From contig NZ_JANUCS010000014.1 in assembly GCF_024808815.1 (NCBI RefSeq), forward strand, positions 1-57,773: a stretch of 57,773 nt of DNA, in the 5' to 3' direction. Below the pieces are notes generated by a model. That model saw nothing but the letters and a program-made list of their open reading frames with translations. It did no database searches and had not been told where the DNA came from. A program made the translations under genes and the position numbers. This DNA is from Methanosalsum natronophilum (GTDB lineage: Archaea > Halobacteriota > Methanosarcinia > Methanosarcinales > Methanosarcinaceae). Numbering within the stretch: the stretch's first letter is position 1; each line of letters opens with the position of its first letter. Positions 9,882 through 17,986 of this stretch are shown here, one piece after another.

Positions 9882-10310
9882 ATGACTCGTTTATCAGGCC
9901 ATGGTTATGCTAGTCATCTGAAACAATATTTTCCAAAACCTAAAGAAAACGAAGAGATACCAATTCACTTTTTGGATTTTGAAGCTAAGATTGCTGGTTG
10001 GTGTCCGAAAAGGAAAAAGACTATTTATCTTAACATCGACCAAAATTCAAATGGATTAAAAAGAATTAGGCATGTTAACTTGGTCAAAGTCTATAATTGG
10101 TTTGCGAATCGTGAAGGAGCAATTGAATTATCAGCAAATGAATTTAAACAATTAGAACTTAAATTAGATGAATTAATTCAATATGGAGGAGAGATGTTGT
10201 ATACTAGAAGAAGAGTAGGTAGACAGATTTTTAACACGTTTAGAGTTGATACAAGTTCAGTTCCGGATAAAAATGTAACCAAAAGGAATCTTGTTGATAT
10301 GTTAGACTAA
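9882..10310 (+). CDS. Conserved-looking archaeal protein of unknown function
   Basis: 142 aa, soluble and basic, with no membrane segment and only one cysteine (in a GWCPKRKK segment). I do not recognise a domain. The middle part is rich in Asn, Arg and Lys (residues 40-70), then comes an acidic helix (85-105), an RRRVGR stretch and a polar tail. It starts 31 bp after the rhomboid gene behind an A/G-rich sequence (AGGGGTAGG) and precedes the NYN-domain gene. The basic patches may bind nucleic acid, but that is a guess. Confidence 0.7.
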   Translation: MTRLSGHGYASHLKQYFPKPKENEEIPIHFLDFEAKIAGWCPKRKKTIYLNIDQNSNGLKRIRHVNLVKVYNWFANREGAIELSANEFKQLELKLDELIQYGGEMLYTRRRVGRQIFNTFRVDTSSVPDKNVTKRNLVDMLD

Positions 10311-10434
10311 AAGCTACTGTAAAAAATAATACTTTAAACTATTCCAATTAACTGTCATTAAATGTGTGTATATTTAATATAAGACATTACACTTATAAAT
10401 AAAACCAGATATATCTTATGATTGTTTAGCTTCA

Positions 10435-10442
10435 GGATGTGA
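10435..10442 (+). promoter_or_regulatory. Shine-Dalgarno-like site for the NYN gene
   Basis: GGATGTGA differs by one base from the ideal GGAGGTGA. It ends 4 nt before the ATA at 10447 and 1 nt before the ATT at 10444, both in frame with the NYN protein. Confidence 0.4.
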
Positions 10443-10446
10443 AATT

Positions 10447-11004
10447 ATAAAACCTGTTAAGACTGGGTTCAGCTCAATTGTAAAATACTTAAGTACAAAA
10501 AAAGAGCATGGTAGACGGAGTATTGGTCTACTGGTAGATGGCCCTAATGTTTTAAGAAAAGAATTTGATGTAAATCTTGAAGAAATTCGAACTGTTTTAA
10601 CAGAATATGGAAATGTCAAGATTGGTCGCGTTTTTCTAAATCAATACGCCTCAAACAAATTAGTTGAAGCTATAGAAAATAATGGATTTGAACCAATAAT
10701 CTGTTCAAGTGATGTAGATGTACGCCTTGCAGTCGAAGGAATGGAATTAGTATATAACCCAAATATTGATACTGTTGCACTGGTCACAAGGGATGCTGAT
10801 TTTAAACCCCTATTAAACAAAGCTAATGAGCATGGAAAAGAAACAATAATTTTCGGAGTTGAACCCGGCTTTTCATCTGCATTACGAAATTCAGCTGATT
10901 ATGTAATTATTGTAGGACAAGATAATTCAGGGACTGTAGAAATAGATAACAAGGCAGGAATTAGAGAAATGGAACAAATAAAAGAGTATGATGAGGAATA
11001 CTAA
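10447..11004 (+). CDS. NYN-domain protein (TIGR00288-like), PIN-like nuclease fold
   Basis: About 185 aa from the ATA at 10447. The NYN (LabA-like/PIN-fold) domain begins with the diagnostic segment GLLVDGPNVLRKEF and continues with TRDADFKPLL; the conserved acidic residues (D in VDGPN, D in TRDAD) are the expected metal ligands of a nuclease. A short tail is acidic. The frame is open from a TAA at 10396 but contains no ATG, GTG or TTG until 10741, which is in the middle of the domain. The protein must therefore begin at a non-standard codon, most likely the ATA at 10447 behind GGATGTGA. RNA-directed activity is inferred from the family. Confidence 0.78.
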   Translation: MKPVKTGFSSIVKYLSTKKEHGRRSIGLLVDGPNVLRKEFDVNLEEIRTVLTEYGNVKIGRVFLNQYASNKLVEAIENNGFEPIICSSDVDVRLAVEGMELVYNPNIDTVALVTRDADFKPLLNKANEHGKETIIFGVEPGFSSALRNSADYVIIVGQDNSGTVEIDNKAGIREMEQIKEYDEEY

Positions 11005-11029
11005 AAGCTAGTATTACTCATTAAATTGT

Positions 11030-12214
11030 TCATTTTTCACCTTTTATACCCTTAATAATATTTTCTAATCGGTTCCTTGAAATACCCTTTTTAGCTTCAG
11101 TACAGTTCTTTACTTTTTCTATTAAAGCATTAAGTTCTTGGTCAGTTAAGGTATATCCAATATCTGCAACAATACCTTTCAATGCTTTCATCCCCGTATG
11201 TTTTCCTGCAATCAAGTTGCGCTTCCCACCAACAAGTTCTGGTGAAAATAGTTCATATGTCTTTGGATTTTCTAGTATTGCCATCACATGAATACCAGAT
11301 TCATGTGAAAATGCATTTTTACCCACTATGGCTTTATTGGGTGCGGTATATACATTAGAATATTCTTGAACCATTGCTGAAAGTTTAGTTATATTCTCTG
11401 TATTATACTGATCAATTCCGTATTGTACCATAAGTGAAATTAATACCTCTTCTAATGCAGCATTACCTGCACGTTCACCAATACCATTTACAGTAGTATG
11501 TAATTGCTTCGCTCCTGCTTCAGCTGCAGATAGTGTATTAGCTGTGGCTAGACCCAAATCATTATGGCAATGTATGCAAATTGGTGTTTTAATTTCTTGT
11601 TTTATCGAACTTACTATGTTATATGATGTGGTTGGATTTAGTATACCAATAGTATCGGCTATACTCACATAATCCACTCCATACTCTTCAGCACTTGAGA
11701 ATGCACTTTTTAATATCTCAATGTCAGTTCTTGTAGCATCTTCCGCTGCAAACCTGACCGCAAGACCATGGTCTTTTGCATATTCAATAGTATTCATAGC
11801 ACATTGGATCATTTCTTCACGTGTTCGTCTATATTTGTGCTTTAAATGAAGATCTGATATCGCTATAAAGATACTGACCATGTCAACATCACATTCAAGT
11901 GCAGATTCAACATCACTTATCAGTGCACGAGATAAACAACATATACGTGCGTTAAGACCCATACCCGAAATTGATTTGATTGTATCCTTTTCAGCTTCTG
12001 ATACTACAGGGAATCCGGCTTCGATTATCTCTACACCTATATTTTCAAGTTCCTGTGCTAAGTTAATCTTTTCATGCTTAGTAAAAACAACACCTGGTGT
12101 TTGTTCACCATCCCGTAGTGTAACATCGCATATTTCAACATCTTTGGGTACAGATGATACCAATGCCATTAATTCATTTCTCGAATATGTATCATTACCA
12201 ATTTTATTCATCAT
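11030..12214 (-). CDS. aksA: Homocitrate synthase AksA-like
   Basis: 394 aa member of the homocitrate/isopropylmalate/citramalate synthase family. It condenses acetyl-CoA with a 2-oxoacid. The TIM-barrel motifs CDVTLRDGEQTPG (near residue 30), HCHNDLGLA (near 215) and NGIGERAGN (near 243) are intact. It lacks the C-terminal LeuA regulatory domain, so it is not feedback-regulated by leucine, and its length fits AksA/NifV. In a methanogen the expected role is the chain-elongation pathway to 7-mercaptoheptanoate of coenzyme B. NifV or lysine-type homocitrate synthesis cannot be excluded from sequence alone. Confidence 0.83.
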   Translation of the reverse strand: MMNKIGNDTYSRNELMALVSSVPKDVEICDVTLRDGEQTPGVVFTKHEKINLAQELENIGVEIIEAGFPVVSEAEKDTIKSISGMGLNARICCLSRALISDVESALECDVDMVSIFIAISDLHLKHKYRRTREEMIQCAMNTIEYAKDHGLAVRFAAEDATRTDIEILKSAFSSAEEYGVDYVSIADTIGILNPTTSYNIVSSIKQEIKTPICIHCHNDLGLATANTLSAAEAGAKQLHTTVNGIGERAGNAALEEVLISLMVQYGIDQYNTENITKLSAMVQEYSNVYTAPNKAIVGKNAFSHESGIHVMAILENPKTYELFSPELVGGKRNLIAGKHTGMKALKGIVADIGYTLTDQELNALIEKVKNCTEAKKGISRNRLENIIKGIKGEK

Positions 12215-12356
12215 CTCATATCCTTAAAGGGTAAATAGTTAAATTTTGGTCAATAGTTTTAAAGGAAATTAGTAGACCTATATTTAATTTATGGAATTGC
12301 TCTCCGAAACAAATCTCTAAATACTCCCTTACCTAATATCAAAAGAAGTATACTAA

Positions 12357-13127
12357 TTAAGGTTCAACTGCAATGTTTGCAATTCTCGCGGCAATAGCGC
12401 CTGCAACAAATCCTGCATCTATGTTCACAACTGCTATGATTGAACATGATTGTAACATTGATAAAAGAGCTGCTTCCCCATTACCGCCTGCACCATAACC
12501 AGTTGATACTGGTAAACCTATAACAGGAACATCAATGAGACCCGAAACTACAGCTGGTAACGTACCTTCTCTACCAGCAGCAACAACTACAGCTTTCACA
12601 TTGTTCTGTTTCAGTTTAGATATTTCTGGATAAAGACGATGAATTCCTGCAACTCCTACATCATAAGCTTTCAAAACATCACAGCCCATTTCACGAGCTA
12701 CTACATAGGCTTCCTCTGCAACACCAATATCCGCTGTACCACCCGAGATTATGCCTATCTTGGAACCGGTTTTCTTAATTTCTTTACCAGTACTGACAAT
12801 ATAAGACCTTGCTCTTGGATGCCAATCTACCAATTCAGAGCTAAAATTTTCATTTAGGTATTCAAGGTGTGAGTCTGATACTCTTGTGATAAGGGCCCTT
12901 CCACAACTCTCGAGGTGTGATCTAACGATTGCCAGTGTATCTTGTGGAGTTTTACCTTCTGCAAGAATTGCCTCAGGATATCCGGTTCTATGTATCCGAT
13001 GAGTATCTGCTTTAGCAATATCCATAACAGGAATATATCCAAAAGACATTACCTTAGATGTAGCTTCATCAATATCCAAACGTCCTTCTAGTAAATCCTT
13101 CAAAATATTCTTCAATTCCATATTCAT
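12357..13127 (-). CDS. larB: LarB-like nickel-pincer cofactor biosynthesis protein
   Basis: 256 aa. The N-terminal helical part is followed by a PurE-like Rossmann domain with GGTADIGVAEEA, GREGTLPAVVSGL and STGYGAGGNGEAAL. LarB carboxylates and hydrolyses nicotinic acid adenine dinucleotide to the pincer precursor of the nickel cofactor of lactate racemase. Many methanogens carry LarB without LarA, so the end use of the product here is open. It lies 9 bp after nadK on the same strand, which supplies a pyridine-nucleotide link. No larC or larE is visible in the window. Confidence 0.88.
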   Translation of the reverse strand: MNMELKNILKDLLEGRLDIDEATSKVMSFGYIPVMDIAKADTHRIHRTGYPEAILAEGKTPQDTLAIVRSHLESCGRALITRVSDSHLEYLNENFSSELVDWHPRARSYIVSTGKEIKKTGSKIGIISGGTADIGVAEEAYVVAREMGCDVLKAYDVGVAGIHRLYPEISKLKQNNVKAVVVAAGREGTLPAVVSGLIDVPVIGLPVSTGYGAGGNGEAALLSMLQSCSIIAVVNIDAGFVAGAIAARIANIAVEP

Positions 13128-13136
13128 CAGCTACAT

Positions 13137-13982
13137 TCACATTAACTTATTTTGAACTTTTTCATAAAAACTAATCAGTGAAGAATCAACAAATCTTGCT
13201 GGATTCTTGGCTTCTGTTAAAAAAACTTCATCTTTTTCAGACACGTGATAGGTATACTGCCCATCAATAACAATAGCAGCTTTTTTTTCTGGTATAGTCA
13301 CTCTTATCTTTAAAATTGAATCTGCAGGTACGACCCAGGGTCTTGCTGATAATTTAAAAGGTGCCAGTGGCACAATAACAGCTGCATCCACTCTAGGATC
13401 TACTATGGGCCCACCTGCGCTCATAGCATAAGCAGTAGATCCTGTTGGTGTTGCGAAAACTACTCCATCAGCCCTTAATTCTTCCATCTCACATTGATCC
13501 ACTTGTATCTTAAAAGTTAATATCTTAGCAGGGCGTCCTGTAATAAGTACCGCTTCATTTGTTGCTGATGGAAGTTTTTCACCATTAAATTTCACATCTA
13601 AGCGTAACCTTTCATTGTATGTAAAGCCAGAAAGTATGCGTTCAATTGTGTTTAAAGCTTCATGGGGACTTACATCAACTAAAAAGCCAAGAGTTCCTAC
13701 ATTAATACCAAGAATTGGAAGTGGGTCTTCCATCTTAGAAATACTACGAAGAACAGTCCCATCGCCACCAATACAAATCAATAACTCAGCGCCTTCATAC
13801 CTCATGCTCTTTATAGGCACTATTGGAACTCTTAATGAAGATAATGATAAAGAGCGTGCTGTGCTCGGAGATAAAATTATTTCTACAACATCTGAAAATT
13901 TCTCCAAGATATTCTGAGCTATTCCAATAGCTGCCTGACTATCACTCTTGGCTACAATAGCAATCTTTTTGATAATGGCCAT
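13137..13982 (-). CDS. nadK: NAD kinase
   Basis: 281 aa. It phosphorylates NAD (or NADH) to NADP using ATP or polyphosphate. The family motif GGDGTVLR is at about residues 71-78, and the second conserved block ATPTGSTAYAMSAGGP with the NAD-binding loop is near 178. ATG start behind GAGAGA. It forms a tight cluster with larB (9 bp downstream) and is 104 bp downstream of the phosphatase gene; in several archaea NAD kinase and an inositol monophosphatase-like enzyme are neighbours or fused. Confidence 0.94.
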   Translation of the reverse strand: MAIIKKIAIVAKSDSQAAIGIAQNILEKFSDVVEIILSPSTARSLSLSSLRVPIVPIKSMRYEGAELLICIGGDGTVLRSISKMEDPLPILGINVGTLGFLVDVSPHEALNTIERILSGFTYNERLRLDVKFNGEKLPSATNEAVLITGRPAKILTFKIQVDQCEMEELRADGVVFATPTGSTAYAMSAGGPIVDPRVDAAVIVPLAPFKLSARPWVVPADSILKIRVTIPEKKAAIVIDGQYTYHVSEKDEVFLTEAKNPARFVDSSLISFYEKVQNKLM

Positions 13983-14086
13983 TATTTTCTCTCTAATGTT
14001 TAATTCAGTGATGCACTAGTAGCAAATTGAATGGGCTAGTTTATGTTCAATATAATTAAACTATTAATATCATCATATATTTAGTT

Positions 14087-14890
14087 TCATTTTTCTGTGA
14101 GTTTGAGTATGGTGTTATGTAAATGTTTATTAGTAGCTACAATATCAACTTTTTTTGCTACATTGTCTATTAAGACAAGATCGCCACCTACACCATTAGT
14201 AACTTTACCACCAGCTTCCTCTAAAATAACCTTACCTGCAGCCACATCAGTCATTCTTAATGCCCTTCTAACATCAACAAACGCATCCGCTTTACCAGCA
14301 GCTACATAACATATCTCTAGAGCAACACTCCCAAATATACGGATTCTTCGAACCTCTTTCCATAACTTCACAGTTCGCTCAACATTAAGCCTATACCCAT
14401 AAAGACTCATACAAGACTTCCGTAATGTTGTTGTAGTCGAAGGGTTTATTGCGACGTTGTTTAAATAAGCACCTTGACCACTCTGAGCATGGTAAGTATC
14501 GTTATTTGCCAGATTCCTAACATATCCAAACCATATCTCTGATAGGTCAGGTGTTCCAATTGCTATTGAAACACTATATATTGGAATACCATGCGCTGCA
14601 TTATAAGTTCCATCCAGTGGGTCAATTACAACCGCTATCTCGGGGTCAGTACCTATTGTCTTCTCACCAAACTCTTCACTTAGCACTCGCATAGATACCC
14701 CGAAGGACTCCAGTACACAAAATAGGGCAGTTTCTGCGACATGATCTATTTTTTTAGTTGGAGTCCCATCGGCACCCATGTATAGAGATTCATATGCTTC
14801 ATCCGTACCTACTAGAGACTCAGTAGCGTTTGCCACGGCTTTCGCGGCTTCATTACACAAATCCAGATAATTTGATTTTATGGTCTTCAT
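14087..14890 (-). CDS. IMPase/FBPase-like bifunctional phosphatase
   Basis: 267 aa Mg-dependent, lithium-sensitive-type phosphatase. The motif IDPLDGTYN (near residue 84) gives the metal-binding Asp residues. EEFGE near 67 and the later TDVAAGKVILEEAGG block are also intact. Archaeal members act on fructose 1,6-bisphosphate and on inositol 1-phosphate; a role in gluconeogenesis fits the GAPDH gene 14 bp upstream. I cannot separate the two activities by reading. Confidence 0.9.
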   Translation of the reverse strand: MKTIKSNYLDLCNEAAKAVANATESLVGTDEAYESLYMGADGTPTKKIDHVAETALFCVLESFGVSMRVLSEEFGEKTIGTDPEIAVVIDPLDGTYNAAHGIPIYSVSIAIGTPDLSEIWFGYVRNLANNDTYHAQSGQGAYLNNVAINPSTTTTLRKSCMSLYGYRLNVERTVKLWKEVRRIRIFGSVALEICYVAAGKADAFVDVRRALRMTDVAAGKVILEEAGGKVTNGVGGDLVLIDNVAKKVDIVATNKHLHNTILKLTEK

Positions 14891-14904
14891 ACATGATACT
14901 AAAT

Positions 14905-15915
14905 TTACACTATACCCATCGACCTATTAGTCTTTTCAATTGATTGAGTACCGTCACCTTCAATTTCCATCATTGCTCTTATTGCATCAATATTATCTGG
15001 TACTACAATAGATTCCTGGTGTATTGCTTGGAAGAAATAGAGTTCATTGTTATAAATACTCACAGAATCCTCCCATAAACAATTTTCCCACATATCACTG
15101 CGTGGTCTTAGCATATCTCGGGACATTTCCATCACTTCAGCTGTAGAAGAAACTCCTTGTCCTACAAACTTGATTCTTGACTGTCCACCTAAAAGCGACT
15201 TAATATCATCTTCATTGCACTCTTTATCAAGTTCCGCATTCACTATATGGACATGCATTAATGTGGTAGGTAGTTTGACAGCTGTTGTTGTAATATCAAT
15301 ATGTGGCATTACAGATTTAACGTCTGGACCATGATGTGACGGTAATTTCACTGGGTTTGGAACAATTGCGTTAATGGGCCCTGTTTTTATATCACCCGGG
15401 TCAGCTGCTCTTCGGAGTAAAGATACTCTAGCTTTCTTAACTCCAAATTCCTTATCCAGAGGATAAAGCACTCTACAGAGTCCAGTAGTATTACAAGATA
15501 CCACTCTAGCCAAATCTTTACCAATTGCCTCTTCATAGTTTGCTATAGCATTAAAAGAAAAGCCAGCTAGTTCATGATCTTCTCCACCTTGCCATATAAC
15601 CTTTACATTGGCGTCTTCATACATGGGTTTGTTTTTTTCACCAACACCACCAGGAGTACAATCAACGATAATGTCAGCCTTACCAGTCATATCCTCGATT
15701 GAACCAGAAACTTCTATACCAGCTTCTTTCATCTTTTTAATCTTTTCTGAAGGTGAGTAAACAGAATAACCTTTTTCCAATGCCATAAACGCTTCAAAAT
15801 TTGGTTTTGTTTTAGATACGCCAACTATTTCCATATCCTTTTGTAAACTAACAGCGTCCGCAATTCTTTTACCTATAGTTCCATAGCCATTTACTGCAAC
15901 TTTTATTTTATCCAT
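14905..15915 (-). CDS. gap: Type II glyceraldehyde-3-phosphate dehydrogenase
   Basis: 336 aa archaeal (type II, phosphorylating) GAPDH. The Rossmann motif NGYGTIGKR is at the N-terminus, and the catalytic Cys is in SCNTTGLCR near residue 140. The homotetramer works in glycolysis/gluconeogenesis with NAD(P). Start: a TTG three codons upstream is only 1 nt from GGAGG, whereas the ATG at 15913-15915 has a normal 10-nt gap, so I chose the ATG. It is followed closely by the phosphatase gene. Confidence 0.95.
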   Translation of the reverse strand: MDKIKVAVNGYGTIGKRIADAVSLQKDMEIVGVSKTKPNFEAFMALEKGYSVYSPSEKIKKMKEAGIEVSGSIEDMTGKADIIVDCTPGGVGEKNKPMYEDANVKVIWQGGEDHELAGFSFNAIANYEEAIGKDLARVVSCNTTGLCRVLYPLDKEFGVKKARVSLLRRAADPGDIKTGPINAIVPNPVKLPSHHGPDVKSVMPHIDITTTAVKLPTTLMHVHIVNAELDKECNEDDIKSLLGGQSRIKFVGQGVSSTAEVMEMSRDMLRPRSDMWENCLWEDSVSIYNNELYFFQAIHQESIVVPDNIDAIRAMMEIEGDGTQSIEKTNRSMGIV

Positions 15916-16054
15916 TAAATTCAAGCCTCCTTCACTCGATCTGTATCAAACATCAACTTAGATTAAATTGAGCTTAATTCTAATTTATTAGTTTTAATAC
16001 ACATTCAATTTATTGTACAATAATCATTGAGCCTTAAAAAAGGAACCTTTTGAC

Positions 16055-16243
16055 TCATACATCAATAATAACAGTTTCCCCTTTTGAAAAATCTACTTCT
16101 TTTATTTTAGCTACAATTTTCTTGGTATCCCCAAAAATCCCAGTTAACTCAATAGTATTATTATCAATCGTTATTTTAGTTACAGACTCCATTATTGTCT
16201 CCTTTTCGCCTTCATAATACTTAACAACATTCAACTCACACAT
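16055..16243 (-). CDS. cooT: CooT-family nickel-binding small protein
   Basis: 62 aa. It begins MCE, and Cys2 is the nickel ligand of CooT dimers. The rest is the small beta-barrel seen in the family, ending in a DFSKGETVIIDV strand pattern. CooT proteins bind nickel for CO dehydrogenase maturation; the ACDS operon with cooC is 8 kb away. ATG start with GGAG upstream. It stands alone between gap and a DUF89 gene. The assignment rests on length and N-terminal pattern, so function is inferred. Confidence 0.8.
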   Translation of the reverse strand: MCELNVVKYYEGEKETIMESVTKITIDNNTIELTGIFGDTKKIVAKIKEVDFSKGETVIIDV

Positions 16244-16328
16244 GTTAAAATCAACTCCTTTTCCCTATTTAATACCTAATATAAAAGTATGTAGAAAATC
16301 AATTCCTGTTATTTAACTATAATTAGCA

Positions 16329-17210
16329 TCACCTTATCAGTTTAGCAATTGAAAGTCCTTGGTCGATTCCAAGATCTTCTGCAACACTAGCGCATTTGGT
16401 CCTCAATAGGTAAGCTATTGGTCTCAAATCAGTATCATGCTCTGAAATTGTTTCATAGTTTGCCATACCTTTACTAATAATAAGGCTTGAAGATTTGAAC
16501 TCTTCCAATAACTCTGAAGATATTTCTTCGAAATTAACTCCAACAGCATTCGACCCCGTAGTTAAGACCTTATCAACCCTTTTCTCAAGGCCAAGTTCTT
16601 TCACATCTTCCATAGTAACATCAGTCAACATCGGTGCACCCCGGACAACTAAAGTGACATTACCACCCAACTTCCTTATCGTATCTATGACAAGCATATC
16701 AAAAAGTATTTCCCCACAATTATCAACAACATAAACTACCTGATCTAACAAATCTAACATCTTAAAGGTGTCATCAATATCCAACCCTTTTTTAAAGAGA
16801 GTTGAAAATGTTTGATCAAACTTGTCAGGATCCACATCAAACCCCATTACACCAAAATCAAATGTATTCCCAATAACTGAAGATAGTACTGCTCTCTTAA
16901 AGATCTCTTTATTGTCAGGATCCCCTTCATAAATATAAGATTCCGCAATTGGCATGATGTCAATGACAATATTATTACTCAATATTTTCAAATCAATATA
17001 AGGATCTTTGTCATTTAGAACTTCGTAAGCTTTCCGATGTACAGCAGTTGACACTAAACCTGCAGGTGCGCCAGGTTCATAAGTGTCATTCAATACTTTC
17101 AAACTCTCTTTTATTGTATTGTGTATCAGCTCTTTATCATCAGTAGATAGCTCAGCTTCATACTGAACCCTTGATAGTAAGCAAGCAGGACATCTTGAAT
17201 CTATTTTCAT
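16329..17210 (-). CDS. DUF89 family protein (damage-control phosphatase-like)
   Basis: About 293 aa. N-terminal C-x2-C (CPACL) is followed by a helical part and a Rossmann-like domain with the DUF89 signatures YVVDNCGE (near 165) and the later KGMANYE block (near 254), which hold the metal-binding Asp/Asn residues. DUF89 enzymes hydrolyse damaged or excess sugar phosphates; the archaeal branch is not well assigned. I chose the ATG at 17210 because GGAATTGA precedes it; an ATG five codons upstream (17225) is also possible. Confidence 0.85.
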   Translation of the reverse strand: MKIDSRCPACLLSRVQYEAELSTDDKELIHNTIKESLKVLNDTYEPGAPAGLVSTAVHRKAYEVLNDKDPYIDLKILSNNIVIDIMPIAESYIYEGDPDNKEIFKRAVLSSVIGNTFDFGVMGFDVDPDKFDQTFSTLFKKGLDIDDTFKMLDLLDQVVYVVDNCGEILFDMLVIDTIRKLGGNVTLVVRGAPMLTDVTMEDVKELGLEKRVDKVLTTGSNAVGVNFEEISSELLEEFKSSSLIISKGMANYETISEHDTDLRPIAYLLRTKCASVAEDLGIDQGLSIAKLIR

Positions 17211-17318
17211 TGGTATCAATTCCATATATTTTCAGTTATTTTAAATTAATGTGTCCCGTAAAATGTGTTTAAGCTTTAAAAAGGATATCTTTATTGTTTC
17301 AATTAATTTATGCAAATA

Positions 17319-17423
17319 ATGATAAAATTAGTTACCATTTATAGCATATCACTATGCTTGACTTCAGTCACATCTTTTTTAGTGGGCATAGTTGTATATA
17401 TGATGCTAACTCAAATTGGGTAG
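17319..17423 (+). CDS. Possible 34-aa membrane peptide
   Basis: ATG to TAG, 34 residues. Residues 5-31 are almost continuously hydrophobic, with a GIVV core, and the peptide has Lys3 as its only charged residue, which fits one transmembrane helix. There is no ribosome binding site, so it would need a leaderless or very short leader. It sits in the 250-bp gap before the FKBP gene. Chance is a real alternative in A/T-rich DNA. Confidence 0.25.
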   Translation: MIKLVTIYSISLCLTSVTSFLVGIVVYMMLTQIG

Positions 17424-17474
17424 TAAATAAATAAAAGTTGTTAAGCTTTTAGTTTTTAAACAGGATATGATAAT

Positions 17475-17921
17475 TTGTCAGTAAATAATGGCGATACAAT
17501 AAAAATAGATTACGAAGTAAAGTTAGAAGATGGTACCACATTTGATAGTACCGACATGCATGACAGTGAATTCGAATTCGAAGTTGGATCTGGTCAGATT
17601 ATTGAAGGTTTTGAAAATGAAATTATTGGGATGGAGGTTGGAGAAGAAAAAGAATTTCAGCTACAGCCTGAAAACGCATACGGCGAACCAAAAGAAGAAA
17701 TGGTACGCTCAATCCCACGAGATCAAGTGCCTGAAGACAGTGACAATCAACTTCAAACCGGTATGATGTTAGCAGTCGCATTACCAAACGGTACGCAAAT
17801 ACCTGCACAGGTATTAGAGATAACTGAAGATACAGTAACACTAGATATGAACCATCCACTAGCAGGGCAAATATTGAACTTTAAAGTGAAAGTTAACGAA
17901 ATCGGTACTAAGGAAGATTGA
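17475..17921 (+). CDS. FKBP-type peptidyl-prolyl isomerase (SlyD-like)
   Basis: 148 aa cytoplasmic prolyl isomerase and probable chaperone. The N-terminal FKBP strand (DYEVKLEDGTTFDST) and IIEGFENEIIGMEVGE segment match the family. The middle (residues 75-130) is the insert-in-flap domain seen in SlyD and archaeal long FKBPs. It lacks the His-rich metal tail of bacterial SlyD. The start is TTG with GGAT upstream; no in-frame ATG is available at the N-terminus. Confidence 0.92.
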   Translation: MSVNNGDTIKIDYEVKLEDGTTFDSTDMHDSEFEFEVGSGQIIEGFENEIIGMEVGEEKEFQLQPENAYGEPKEEMVRSIPRDQVPEDSDNQLQTGMMLAVALPNGTQIPAQVLEITEDTVTLDMNHPLAGQILNFKVKVNEIGTKED

Positions 17922-17986
17922 GATAACTAATTTAAACTTTTTTCCTTATTCTTTTTTTACCCTAATTAAAGCCAAGTTCTTTTGTG

